DNA from: an uncultured Mesorhizobium sp.
GTDB taxonomy: Bacteria; Pseudomonadota; Alphaproteobacteria; Rhizobiales; Rhizobiaceae
Length of the DNA stretch: 5,349 nt
Direction: 5' to 3'
Assembly (NCBI GenBank): GCA_950071955.1
Contig: CATMOC010000302.1
Span: forward strand, 1-5,349
Positions 1 through 5,349 of the stretch are shown here, piece by piece. Position 1 is the stretch's first letter. Each line of letters begins with the position of its first letter. The translations under genes and the position numbers were made by a program. The notes below the pieces were generated by a model that was not told the DNA's origin, ran no database searches, and saw nothing but the letters and a program-made list of their open reading frames with translations.

Positions 1-1275
1 GGCGGCGGCGGCGATCATGATGATGTCGGCCGAAGATACCCCGGCGCGGACAACGCAGTTCCAGATCTCCGCCAGGGTCAGGCGCTGGGCGCCGTAGCCG
101 AAGGTAAATCCTATCAGCATGACCGCGAGGCAGGCATAGATTGCCGCGTTCTCCGGTTCGCGGTTCAGCCAGAACAGGGCGTAGATGAGGACCGCGAAGG
201 GCAGCATGAAGAGCCAGCCCTTGGCCACGACCCGAAGCAGCCGCGGGATGTCCTTTGCAGGGACGCGCAGGATGTTGCCCTTGGCCGCCTCGAGATCGGC
301 CTGGATGAAGAGCGCGAAGTAGTAGAGCAGCGACGGCACCAGCGCCGCCACCGCGACCTCGCCGTAGCTGATCTGCAGGAAGTCGGCCATCAGGAAGGCG
401 ACAGCGCCCATGACCGGCGGCATGAGCTGGCCGCCGTTCGAGGCGCTCGCCTCGATCGCCGCCGCGTGCTCGGGCTTGAAGCCGGACTTCTTCATCATCG
501 GGATGGTGATGACGCCGGTGGCGAGAATGTTGGAGACGACGATGCCGTTGATCGACCCGAACAGCGACGAGGCGAGCACCGAGATCTTCGCCGCGCCGCC
601 GCGGAAGCGGCCCATCAGCGCCAGCGAGATGTCGTTGAAGAAACTCGCACCGCCGGAGGAGGAAAGGAGCTGGCCGAAGAAGACGAACGGAATCACCACC
701 GTCACGCCGATCAGCAGCACCAGCCCGAACAGGCCGCTGGTGTCGAGGCCGAGATAGACCACCATCGCGTTCAGCTCGACCTCCCTCGTCTGAAGGCTTC
801 CGCTCACCAGATGGCCGACCAGAGCGTAGGCGAAGAAGGCAAGGACGACGATGACGAGCGGCCATCCGGAAGAGCGCCGAAGTCCCTCCAGGACCAGTAC
901 CAGCAGCAGCCAGGTGACAATCAGCACGTCCCAGGGGAAGTTGAAGAATTCGCCCAGCATGCGCGGATAATGCCACCCCATGTAGATCCCGGTTGCCAGT
1001 GAGACGGCCGCCAGGATCCAGTCGTACCAGGGCACCCGCTCCCGCGGCGCATCGGCTGCGCGGAACGGGCGAACGATGTAGACCATCGCCAAAGCCATGC
1101 CGAGCACGACGGCGAGGAACTGCTCGGCGAGGAAGTTCCAGCCCGCGGCGCGGTAGAGATCGGCGCCCCAGGCGATGCCGGCAAGCGCGATACACGCGCC
1201 AAGCAGCGTGGTCGCGATCCTGACGGCGCCGCCGGGTGGCGGCGCCTCCAGTTCACGTTCGGCCTGCATTGTCAT
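1..1275 (-). CDS. TRAP transporter fused permease (4TM/12TM type), N-terminal part, cut by the window edge
   Basis: This is the inner-membrane permease of a TRAP (tripartite ATP-independent periplasmic) transporter, which takes up organic acids using an ion gradient together with a periplasmic binding protein. The minus-strand frame is open from 1275 to base 1, giving 425 residues with no stop, so the C-terminus lies outside the window. Hydrophobic segments are seen near residues 20-36, 48-68, 86-100, 114-130, 138-155 and 180-200, with more beyond. The small-subunit-like N-terminal region carries EGLRRSSGWPL (130-140), typical of fused TRAP permeases. The DctM-like part carries ASNGGQLMPPVMG (278-290), a hallmark of the family. 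Fused permeases are usually longer than 600 residues, so roughly a third is missing. ATG codons at 1275 and 1269 are both possible starts; the Shine-Dalgarno is weak (GGGA, about 11 nt before 1275). It follows the TAXI gene by 54 nt on the same strand, as expected for one transcript. Confidence 0.93.
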   Translation of the reverse strand, partial: MTMQAERELEAPPPGGAVRIATTLLGACIALAGIAWGADLYRAAGWNFLAEQFLAVVLGMALAMVYIVRPFRAADAPRERVPWYDWILAAVSLATGIYMGWHYPRMLGEFFNFPWDVLIVTWLLLVLVLEGLRRSSGWPLVIVVLAFFAYALVGHLVSGSLQTREVELNAMVVYLGLDTSGLFGLVLLIGVTVVIPFVFFGQLLSSSGGASFFNDISLALMGRFRGGAAKISVLASSLFGSINGIVVSNILATGVITIPMMKKSGFKPEHAAAIEASASNGGQLMPPVMGAVAFLMADFLQISYGEVAVAALVPSLLYYFALFIQADLEAAKGNILRVPAKDIPRLLRVVAKGWLFMLPFAVLIYALFWLNREPENAAIYACLAVMLIGFTFGYGAQRLTLAEIWNCVVRAGVSSADIIMIAAAA

Positions 1276-1329
1276 GTGCGGCGTCGTCCCGTTGGGCTGG
1301 ATTTCGGCTGTGGTCGGGTGGGCCGCCGG

Positions 1330-2295
1330 CTACTCGCCCGGCCAGATGCCGATTTCCTTGTAGTAGCGGATAGCTCCCGGATGATACGTCACGCCCGGCT
1401 GCTGGACTGCCAGGTTGTCGGGGGTCATCGCGTTGAACGAGGGGTGCGCGGCGACGAGTGCGTCCTTGTTGTCGTGGATCGCCTTGACGATGTTGTAGAC
1501 CGTCTCCTCGTCCGTTTCGGCGCTCACCGCAACCGTCATGGCATACTGCATCAGGTCCGTTTCGCCGATGACCCCGTTGAGGTGGGGCAGGGGGACCTGC
1601 TTGGCCACGGTGTATTCCGGCCGGATGGAGGCCATCGCCTTCTTGGCCTCCTCGGAGTCGTCGAGGTCGAGGAACTTGATGCCCACCGCCGCGTCGACTT
1701 CCGCCATCTTCGGCGCGCCGACGGCGAAAATGGTTGCGTCGAGCCGCCCGGCCTTGAAGTCGTCCGCCGCCCGCAGGAGGTTGGCCGTCGGCACCCCGTC
1801 GGTGTCGTCGAGCGTCAGCCCGGCCGTGGCCAGGATCGCGTTGGACAGCGCGACGCCCTGCGGAAAGCCCTGCCAGCCGATCGGGAAGCGCTTGCCCTTG
1901 AGATCGGCGACGGTCTCGATGCCGGAATCCTTGCGCACCAGCACGCCCACCTTGAAGGGGAACACCGTTGCCGCGAGCTGCAGCTTGTCGAGCGGCTTGC
2001 CCTCGTGCTCGTCCTTGCCGCGCACAGCGATGCCGACCTCGTCGTTCGACATGAATGTAGCCGCTGCCTGTCCGGCCTGCACCGCGCCCATCGAGGCGGC
2101 CGGCGAGTTGAAGGTGACCACGCGCATCTGGATGCCGGTCTCTTCCTGGACCACCTTGGCGATCGCTTGGGTCTGGACGTTGTTGATGGAGCCGGGCGGC
2201 AGCGTCGAGATGGACACTGTCTGCGCCGCCGCGGACGTCGAAAGAATGGCCGTCGCCGCAAGCAGGGCGGCCGCGTACCCGATGATGGATTTCAT
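1330..2295 (-). CDS. TAXI family TRAP transporter solute-binding protein
   Basis: This is the periplasmic substrate-binding component of the TRAP transporter whose permease follows 54 nt downstream. The protein has 321 residues, the usual TAXI length. Residues 1-24 form a signal peptide: MKS, then a hydrophobic core, then a Sec-type site after SAAA, so the mature chain probably starts QTVSIS. Family marks are PPGSINNVQTQAIA near the mature N-terminus, ATFMSNDEVG, LKGKRFPIGWQG in the middle, and the C-terminal GVTYHPGAIRYYKEIGIW block. TAXI proteins pair almost always with fused 4TM/12TM permeases, which matches the neighbour. The ATG at 2295 is chosen because a strong Shine-Dalgarno (GGGAGGA, 2302-2308) lies 6 nt upstream. 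A TTG at 2310 would extend the frame but would bury that ribosome-binding site and add five residues before the signal peptide. The ligand cannot be predicted; known TAXI ligands include glutamate and other carboxylates. Confidence 0.94.
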   Translation of the reverse strand: MKSIIGYAAALLAATAILSTSAAAQTVSISTLPPGSINNVQTQAIAKVVQEETGIQMRVVTFNSPAASMGAVQAGQAAATFMSNDEVGIAVRGKDEHEGKPLDKLQLAATVFPFKVGVLVRKDSGIETVADLKGKRFPIGWQGFPQGVALSNAILATAGLTLDDTDGVPTANLLRAADDFKAGRLDATIFAVGAPKMAEVDAAVGIKFLDLDDSEEAKKAMASIRPEYTVAKQVPLPHLNGVIGETDLMQYAMTVAVSAETDEETVYNIVKAIHDNKDALVAAHPSFNAMTPDNLAVQQPGVTYHPGAIRYYKEIGIWPGE

Positions 2296-2301
2296 TTCTC
2301 T

Positions 2302-2308
2302 TCCTCCC
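2302..2308 (-). promoter_or_regulatory. Strong ribosome-binding site of the TAXI gene
   Basis: The minus strand reads GGGAGGA, then AGAGAA, then ATG at 2295. This is a near-consensus Shine-Dalgarno at 6-nt spacing and it decides the start of the TAXI protein against the upstream TTG at 2310. It is the strongest ribosome-binding site I see in the window, fitting a binding protein that must be made in excess over its permease. Confidence 0.8.
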
Positions 2309-2346
2309 AATTTTCCGCTTCGAGCGGATCTGTGCGTGGCTGTTGA

Positions 2347-2373
2347 CGGGCCGGCAATTCCTCCCGCGGCCCG
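2347..2373 (-). repeat. Intercistronic GC-rich inverted repeat between the FMN reductase and TAXI genes
   Basis: CGGGCCG (2347-2353) and CGGCCCG (2367-2373) form a perfect 7-bp all-GC stem around a 13-nt loop, starting 13 nt after the reductase stop codon in the leftward transcript. No run of T follows on the minus strand, so it is not a canonical Rho-independent terminator. It could be a processing or stability hairpin that separates expression of the enzyme genes from the transporter genes. It could also be chance in GC-rich DNA. Confidence 0.4.
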
Positions 2374-2386
2374 CCTCGGTCGATCG

Positions 2387-3052
2387 TCAGCCGTTCATCA
2401 CGGCACGATTTCCTACCATTTCCGTATCGAATGGAGCCAGTCGCTGCATTGCTGCGAACTGCACGACCTGCGTGGCCACGGTGCCGAGCTGGCTTTCGAT
2501 CTCTGCATTCGCCGGCCTGCCGTTGACGAACGGCTTCGTCTGCGAGTTGATCGCCGCCGCATAGGGCGTCGGCCAGCCTCGCAGAGCGTGGATGATCGAT
2601 CGCAGGCCGATGAGTGTCGTGCCAAGACCCTGCGCGCCGAAGGCGGTCACCACGATCCCGACCGCGCGACCGTCGAAGTACGGGCGGGGATCGTCGCGCA
2701 TGTCCTCGACATAGTCGAGCGCGTTCTTGATGACCCCCGACAGGGCGCCGTGGTAGCTCGGCGACGAGACGATGATCCCGTCCGCGTTTCGTAGCGACTG
2801 GACGAGCCGGCGCGCCGAGGGGCTGCGGTGATCGTCGGAAGGATCGTACATCGGCAGGTCGAGCAGCGGTCCGGCGATCAGTTCCGTGGTCGAGCCCAGC
2901 GACTGGCAGATGGAGAGCACGTGCCTGAGCGCGGTTTCGGACGAGGAACCGATGCGTGTGGTTCCCCCGATACCCACGATATGCGTCGGACGATCGGTAG
3001 GACCCGCCGCGCGGCGCCCATGTGTCGTATAGAAGCCTGGACTGTCGAGCAT
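2387..3052 (-). CDS. NADPH-dependent FMN reductase family flavoprotein
   Basis: This 221-residue flavodoxin-fold protein belongs to the NADPH-dependent FMN reductase family (SsuE, MsuE, NtaB and EmoB are characterised relatives of this broad group). The first strand and phosphate loop read THIVGIGGTTRIGSSSE (23-39). A second block, SSPSYHGALSGVIKNALDYVED (96-117), is the conserved flavin-binding and dimer region, and TAFGAQGLGTTLIGLRSI (136-153) is the third. Such enzymes reduce FMN with NAD(P)H and often hand FMNH2 to a monooxygenase; the LLM monooxygenase at 4841-5349 is a candidate partner (inference). The start at 3052 is chosen for AAGG four nt upstream and because it leaves a 10-nt gap to the dehydrogenase stop. 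A GTG at 3088 would overlap that gene. About 22 residues precede the first strand, somewhat more than usual in this family. It could instead act as a quinone or azo reductase. Confidence 0.87.
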   Translation of the reverse strand: MLDSPGFYTTHGRRAAGPTDRPTHIVGIGGTTRIGSSSETALRHVLSICQSLGSTTELIAGPLLDLPMYDPSDDHRSPSARRLVQSLRNADGIIVSSPSYHGALSGVIKNALDYVEDMRDDPRPYFDGRAVGIVVTAFGAQGLGTTLIGLRSIIHALRGWPTPYAAAINSQTKPFVNGRPANAEIESQLGTVATQVVQFAAMQRLAPFDTEMVGNRAVMNG

Positions 3053-3062
3053 GTCGCCTTGC

Positions 3063-3911
3063 CTATTCCGCCGCCATCGAACCGGCACCGGCCTGCCGCG
3101 CCTTGGCGAAGGCTTCCCGGATGGAAGCCTGGCGGCGGTCGAGCCATTCCTCGGTTTCGGGATGGGTGAAGATGTAGAAGTCTTCGTCCTCGATCGCCTG
3201 CGCGACGCGCTCGCCGATCGCTTCCGGTCTGGCGCTTCCCTTGATCAGGTCACCCATGAAGTGGTTCTGCGGACGCACGTAGGCACCGCCCAGCCGCTCG
3301 GGCCTGCTGCGTTCGGACAGGTGGATGCCGGTGTCGACGGCCGCCGGCGCGAGCACCGAGATACCGACCGTCGTGTCGGCGAGTTCGTTGCGGAGCGCCT
3401 CGCTCAGGGCCACGACCGCGTATTTGGTCATGGAGTAGGCGCCGGTCAGGAAGTTCGGATTGACCTGGAAGCCTCCGATCGAGGCGGTGTTGACCATGTG
3501 TGTGGGGCCGCCGCGATCGAGAAGGCGAGGCACGAAGCTCCTGATGCCGTGGATGACGCCATAGACGTTGACGCCGATCGCCCAGTCCCAGTCGCTCATC
3601 TCGATCTCGTGCAGCGGCACGCCGTGCATGGCCACGCCGGCGTTGTTGCAAACGATCGAGACTGGCCCGAAGGTCCCTTCGATGTGGTCGGCGGCAGCCT
3701 CGACCGACGAAGCGTCGGAAACGTCAACCGGCAGCGGAATCGCCTTGCCACCCGCGGAGGTGATCTGGCGGGCGGTCTCGGCGGCGTCGGATTCGCGGAT
3801 GTCCGCCACGCCGACATTCACGCCGCGGGCGGCGAGAGCCAGCGAAATACCCCGGCCGATGCCGGAACCTCCGCCCGAGACATAGGCGGACATGCCGCGT
3901 TCGATCTTCAT
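3063..3911 (-). CDS. Classical SDR family NAD(P)-dependent oxidoreductase
   Basis: This is a cytoplasmic short-chain dehydrogenase/reductase of 282 residues, interconverting an alcohol and a carbonyl on an unknown substrate. The Rossmann glycine motif is SGGGSGIGRG (12-21), the structural motif NNAG is at 89-92, and the catalytic set is Asn115, Ser144, Tyr159 and Lys163 (YSMTK). Asp37, ending the second strand in VADIRE, usually means NAD(H) preference. The post-catalytic segment reads PAAVDT (189-194), where many SDRs have PG. A C-terminal tail of about 40 residues with DFYIFTHPE (244-252) goes beyond the minimal fold and occurs in some longer classical SDRs. It is the first leftward gene from the divergent control region, 10 nt ahead of the flavin reductase, so the two are very likely co-transcribed. 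The ATG at 3911 has only a weak ribosome-binding site; Met7 at 3893 is a less likely alternative start. Confidence 0.93.
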   Translation of the reverse strand: MKIERGMSAYVSGGGSGIGRGISLALAARGVNVGVADIRESDAAETARQITSAGGKAIPLPVDVSDASSVEAAADHIEGTFGPVSIVCNNAGVAMHGVPLHEIEMSDWDWAIGVNVYGVIHGIRSFVPRLLDRGGPTHMVNTASIGGFQVNPNFLTGAYSMTKYAVVALSEALRNELADTTVGISVLAPAAVDTGIHLSERSRPERLGGAYVRPQNHFMGDLIKGSARPEAIGERVAQAIEDEDFYIFTHPETEEWLDRRQASIREAFAKARQAGAGSMAAE

Positions 3912-3956
3912 ACTGCGTTTTCGCCGGCTTGGCGACCCGATTGAGAGTGCTGGTCA

Positions 3957-3984
3957 AGGGTATACAAGAAAGCCCCGGCGTCAA
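3957..3984 (-). promoter_or_regulatory. Candidate sigma-70 promoter for the leftward SDR-reductase cluster
   Basis: On the minus strand TTGACG (3979-3984) is a good -35 element. After a 16-bp spacer comes TACCCT (3957-3962), a modest -10. Transcription would start near 3950, leaving about 40 nt of leader before the SDR ATG. The -10 overlaps the left GGTATACAA element, so a bound GntR-type regulator would block it. The call rests on sequence match only. Confidence 0.45.
3959..3967 (+). promoter_or_regulatory. Putative GntR-family operator, left copy (GGTATACAA)
   Basis: GGTATACAA contains the palindromic core GTATAC (3960-3965). It fits the general GntR-family operator pattern of GT and AC half-sites around a short centre. 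An identical 9-mer lies exactly 63 bp to the right, and the regulator gene next door is GntR/FCD type. The element overlaps the candidate -10 of the leftward promoter. The binding is inferred. Confidence 0.6.
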
Positions 3985-3997
3985 TAGAAAACTGCGA

Positions 3998-4014
3998 CAT
4001 TCTGTCCATTCTGT
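3998..4014 (+). repeat. Short direct repeat CATTCTGT x2 in the control region
   Basis: CATTCTGT occurs at 3998-4005 and again at 4007-4014, a 9-bp period, between the two GTATAC elements. It sits where a rightward -35 would be expected and could be a small binding site for another factor. It may equally be chance. Confidence 0.3.
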
Positions 4015-4021
4015 GCCTTCT

Positions 4022-4030
4022 GGTATACAA
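4022..4030 (+). promoter_or_regulatory. Putative GntR-family operator, right copy (GGTATACAA), overlapping a likely -10 for the regulator gene
   Basis: This is the second identical copy of the 9-mer, with its GTATAC core at 4023-4028. The sequence TATACAAT (4024-4031) also resembles a -10 box for rightward transcription of the regulator gene, giving a start near 4037 and a leader of about 65 nt. The matching -35 region is poor. Overlap of operator and -10 would give autoregulation, common in GntR regulators. The function is inferred. Confidence 0.55.
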
Positions 4031-4102
4031 TCGGCCCGCGCTTGCCGGATTCCCGTCCGGCGTGCGAAAAGCGGTTCCGAAACGGCGGGAGTGTCGAAGA
4101 GG

Positions 4103-4798
4103 ATGGGCAGCACGAACGAAGCGGCGCTGGAGCGTGACGGGGCCGATGCCGCCGGAGCCGTGGAAACGGCGTACCGCTTCATTCGCGGCGCAATCATCTC
4201 CGGCGATCTTCGCTCGGGCGAGACGCTGCAGGAAGCAAGGCTCGCCGAGCGCATCGGCGTCAGCCGCACGCCGGTGCGCGAGGCGCTGAGCCGGCTTTCG
4301 AACGAAGGCCTCGTCGTCCTGGAGCGCTATCGGCGCGGGCAAGTCGCGAGCTTCTCGCAAAAGGACGTCGCCGAGATCTTCAGGCTGCGCGCCAAGCTCG
4401 AGGCGCATGGTGCCCGACGCGCCGCGCGCCGCATCGGCGATGCCGACATCGCCCGCCTCGAGGCGCTCGAGGGAGAGATGGAGGCCGTGTTCGACGAACT
4501 TGGCTGGCACGGGCATCTCGCCCGCTTCGATCAGCTGAACAACGAATTCCACGCCCTCATCGCCAGGGCAGCCGATAGCCCGCGGCTCGAACGCATCCTG
4601 GCGTCCTCGCTTGAGCTTCCCGCGTCCATCTTCAACTTCTATGCCGAGCCGGTCGAGGAGCGCACCAGGCGCACGCACAGGCAGCACCACGAGATCATCG
4701 ACGCCTTGAAGGCGCGCAATCCCGACTGGGCGGAAGCCGCGATGGGCGCTCATCTGTTCTCGATCCTCAACGATCCCGATCCCGATCCGGAGCCCTGA
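4103..4798 (+). CDS. GntR family (FCD/FadR subfamily) transcriptional regulator
   Basis: This is a 231-residue DNA-binding regulator. The N-terminal winged helix (about 20-84) has the typical sequence AYRFIRGAIISGDLRSGETL and the recognition part VSRTPVREALSRLSNEGLV (53-71). The C-terminal helical FCD ligand domain (about 88-222) keeps the likely metal/ligand positions Asn146, His150 (NNEFH), His196 (HHEII) and His217 (GAHL). Length and domain order match the subfamily, whose effectors are usually small organic acids, in keeping with the nearby TRAP transporter. It is divergent from the SDR gene and probably controls that cluster and itself through the two GGTATACAA elements. The start is uncertain: ATG 4103 has GGGAG 11 nt upstream and purine-rich AAGAGG directly adjoining it, GTG 4091 would add four residues, and the frame stays open upstream to a TTG at 3929 that would run across the operators and is unlikely. 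The tail ends in a DP repeat. Confidence 0.93.
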   Translation: MGSTNEAALERDGADAAGAVETAYRFIRGAIISGDLRSGETLQEARLAERIGVSRTPVREALSRLSNEGLVVLERYRRGQVASFSQKDVAEIFRLRAKLEAHGARRAARRIGDADIARLEALEGEMEAVFDELGWHGHLARFDQLNNEFHALIARAADSPRLERILASSLELPASIFNFYAEPVEERTRRTHRQHHEIIDALKARNPDWAEAAMGAHLFSILNDPDPDPEP

Positions 4799-4802
4799 CG
4801 GT

Positions 4803-4829
4803 GGGCCCTCCTCCGGCGGAGGAGAGCCC
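4803..4829. terminator. Candidate hairpin between convergent genes
   Basis: GGGC (4803-4806) plus CTCCTCC (4808-4814) pair with GGAGGAG (4818-4824) plus GCCC (4826-4829). This makes an 11-bp stem with one C-A mismatch and a GGC loop. It lies between the regulator stop (4798) and the monooxygenase stop (4841), where a shared bidirectional terminator would be expected. No T-run follows on either strand, so it may only aid 3'-end formation or block read-through. Confidence 0.5.
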
Positions 4830-4840
4830 GCCCCGGAAGA

Positions 4841-5349
4841 TCATTCGGCAGCGACCGAGACCTTCTTGGCCGCATGGTCGCGCAGATAGGGCATCACCTC
4901 GTTTGCGTAGAGTTCCATGTTCTTGCGCGTCAGTTCCGCCGGCAGCGTGCCGAACTGGAGCAGCGTCAGGAGATGGCCGAAGCCGATCTGCGAGTGATAC
5001 TCCGCCAGCTTCTCGCGCACCGTCTGCGGGCTGCCGCAGATGAACATGCCCTTCTCGATCACCGCATCGATCGTCTGCTTCGTCCCGATCGAGGACTTCG
5101 CCTTCATGACGCCCAGCATCGACTTCAGCGAAAGGTAGCCGGGCGGCAGCAGCATCTCCTTGGGCATGCGCAGGAACTTGTTGAGGAAGTTCTCGATGTG
5201 CGGCTGCGCCTCGCGGCGCGCGATCTCGTCGGTTTCGGCGACGTAGAGCGGCACCGACCAGCCGAGTTGATCCTCGGTCGCCTCGTAGCCGTGCTCGGCG
5301 GCCATGTCCCTGTACATCTGCATGTACTTCACCAGCATCGCCACCGGGG
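4841..5349 (-). CDS. LLM class flavin-dependent oxidoreductase, C-terminal part, cut by the window edge
   Basis: The visible 168 residues match the C-terminal half of a luciferase-like (TIM-barrel) flavin-dependent monooxygenase, which uses reduced flavin and O2 to oxidise an organic substrate. Useful marks are the YVAETDEIARREAQPHIE block, then GSPQTVREKLAEY, typical of the family, then GFGHLLTLLQFGTLP and NMELYANEVMPYLRDH near the end. The frame continues past base 5349: the codon before the GTG at 5344 is Pro, with no stop, so that GTG is internal and the real start lies outside. Full-length relatives have roughly 330-400 residues, so about half is absent, including most of the flavin site. 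It is convergent with the regulator and therefore not in the visible leftward operon, though the FMN reductase at 2387-3052 is a possible electron donor. The substrate is unknown. Confidence 0.9.
   Translation of the reverse strand, partial: PVAMLVKYMQMYRDMAAEHGYEATEDQLGWSVPLYVAETDEIARREAQPHIENFLNKFLRMPKEMLLPPGYLSLKSMLGVMKAKSSIGTKQTIDAVIEKGMFICGSPQTVREKLAEYHSQIGFGHLLTLLQFGTLPAELTRKNMELYANEVMPYLRDHAAKKVSVAAE

Noticed and set aside
466..1002. Plus-strand frame with a Gln/His/Asp-rich product inside the permease.
   Set aside because: Biased composition and full overlap with the permease frame, which carries TRAP motifs and transmembrane segments, mark it as a shadow.
2315..2327. CCGCT-TCG-AGCGG inverted repeat considered as a terminator upstream of the TAXI gene.
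   Set aside because: The stem is only 5 bp and is followed on the minus strand by AAAATT, not a T-run. It lies directly before a strong ribosome-binding site, so termination there is unlikely.
1276..2794. Long plus-strand open frames (1276-2346 and 1538-2794) opposite the TAXI and reductase genes.
   Set aside because: They are antisense shadows caused by high GC. Their translations are rich in Arg, His and Asp, or are low-complexity, and match no family, while the minus-strand frames carry clear family motifs.
3051..3944. Plus-strand open frame of 297 codons opposite the dehydrogenase.
   Set aside because: The minus strand encodes all classical SDR motifs in order; the plus-strand product has no recognisable motif.
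3908..4753. A 281-codon minus-strand open frame opposite the regulator.
   Set aside because: It is the complement of a well-supported GntR/FCD gene, covers the divergent control region with its operators, and shows no recognisable domain.
4773..4795. Tandem GATCCC-like repeat at the end of the regulator gene.
   Set aside because: It simply encodes the Asp-Pro-rich C-terminal tail and is too short to suggest a separate element.

Overview
This is a high-GC window with dense, GC-biased third codon positions. The gene content points to a proteobacterium, most likely an alphaproteobacterium; this is inferred from composition and gene families, not from a marker gene. It looks like an accessory uptake and catabolism locus. 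I see no rRNA, tRNA, CRISPR array, transposase or phage gene.

Layout, left to right. Positions 1-1275 (minus strand, cut by the left edge) hold the N-terminal 425 residues of a fused TRAP-transporter permease (DctQ-like plus DctM-like). Just upstream, 1330-2295 (minus) encodes its periplasmic TAXI-type solute-binding protein with a clear signal peptide. A 91-bp gap containing a GC-rich inverted repeat separates this pair from an NADPH-dependent FMN reductase family protein (2387-3052, minus) and a classical short-chain dehydrogenase (3063-3911, minus), which lie 10 nt apart. A 191-bp divergent control region follows, with two identical GGTATACAA elements exactly 63 bp apart. A GntR/FCD-type regulator (4103-4798, plus) reads away from it. 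A short convergent gap with an 11-bp hairpin separates the regulator from the C-terminal part of a luciferase-like (LLM class) flavin-dependent monooxygenase (4841-5349, minus, cut by the right edge).

How it may work together (inference). The GntR/FCD regulator sits head-to-head with the leftward gene set and probably binds the paired GTATAC operators, controlling itself and the leftward SDR-reductase-TAXI-permease cluster. The TAXI-TRAP system would import an organic acid. The flavin reductase would supply reduced FMN to the LLM monooxygenase, and the SDR would oxidise or reduce an alcohol or carbonyl intermediate. The substrate cannot be read from the sequence. All families are known; the possible novelty lies in the combination and in the operator arrangement.
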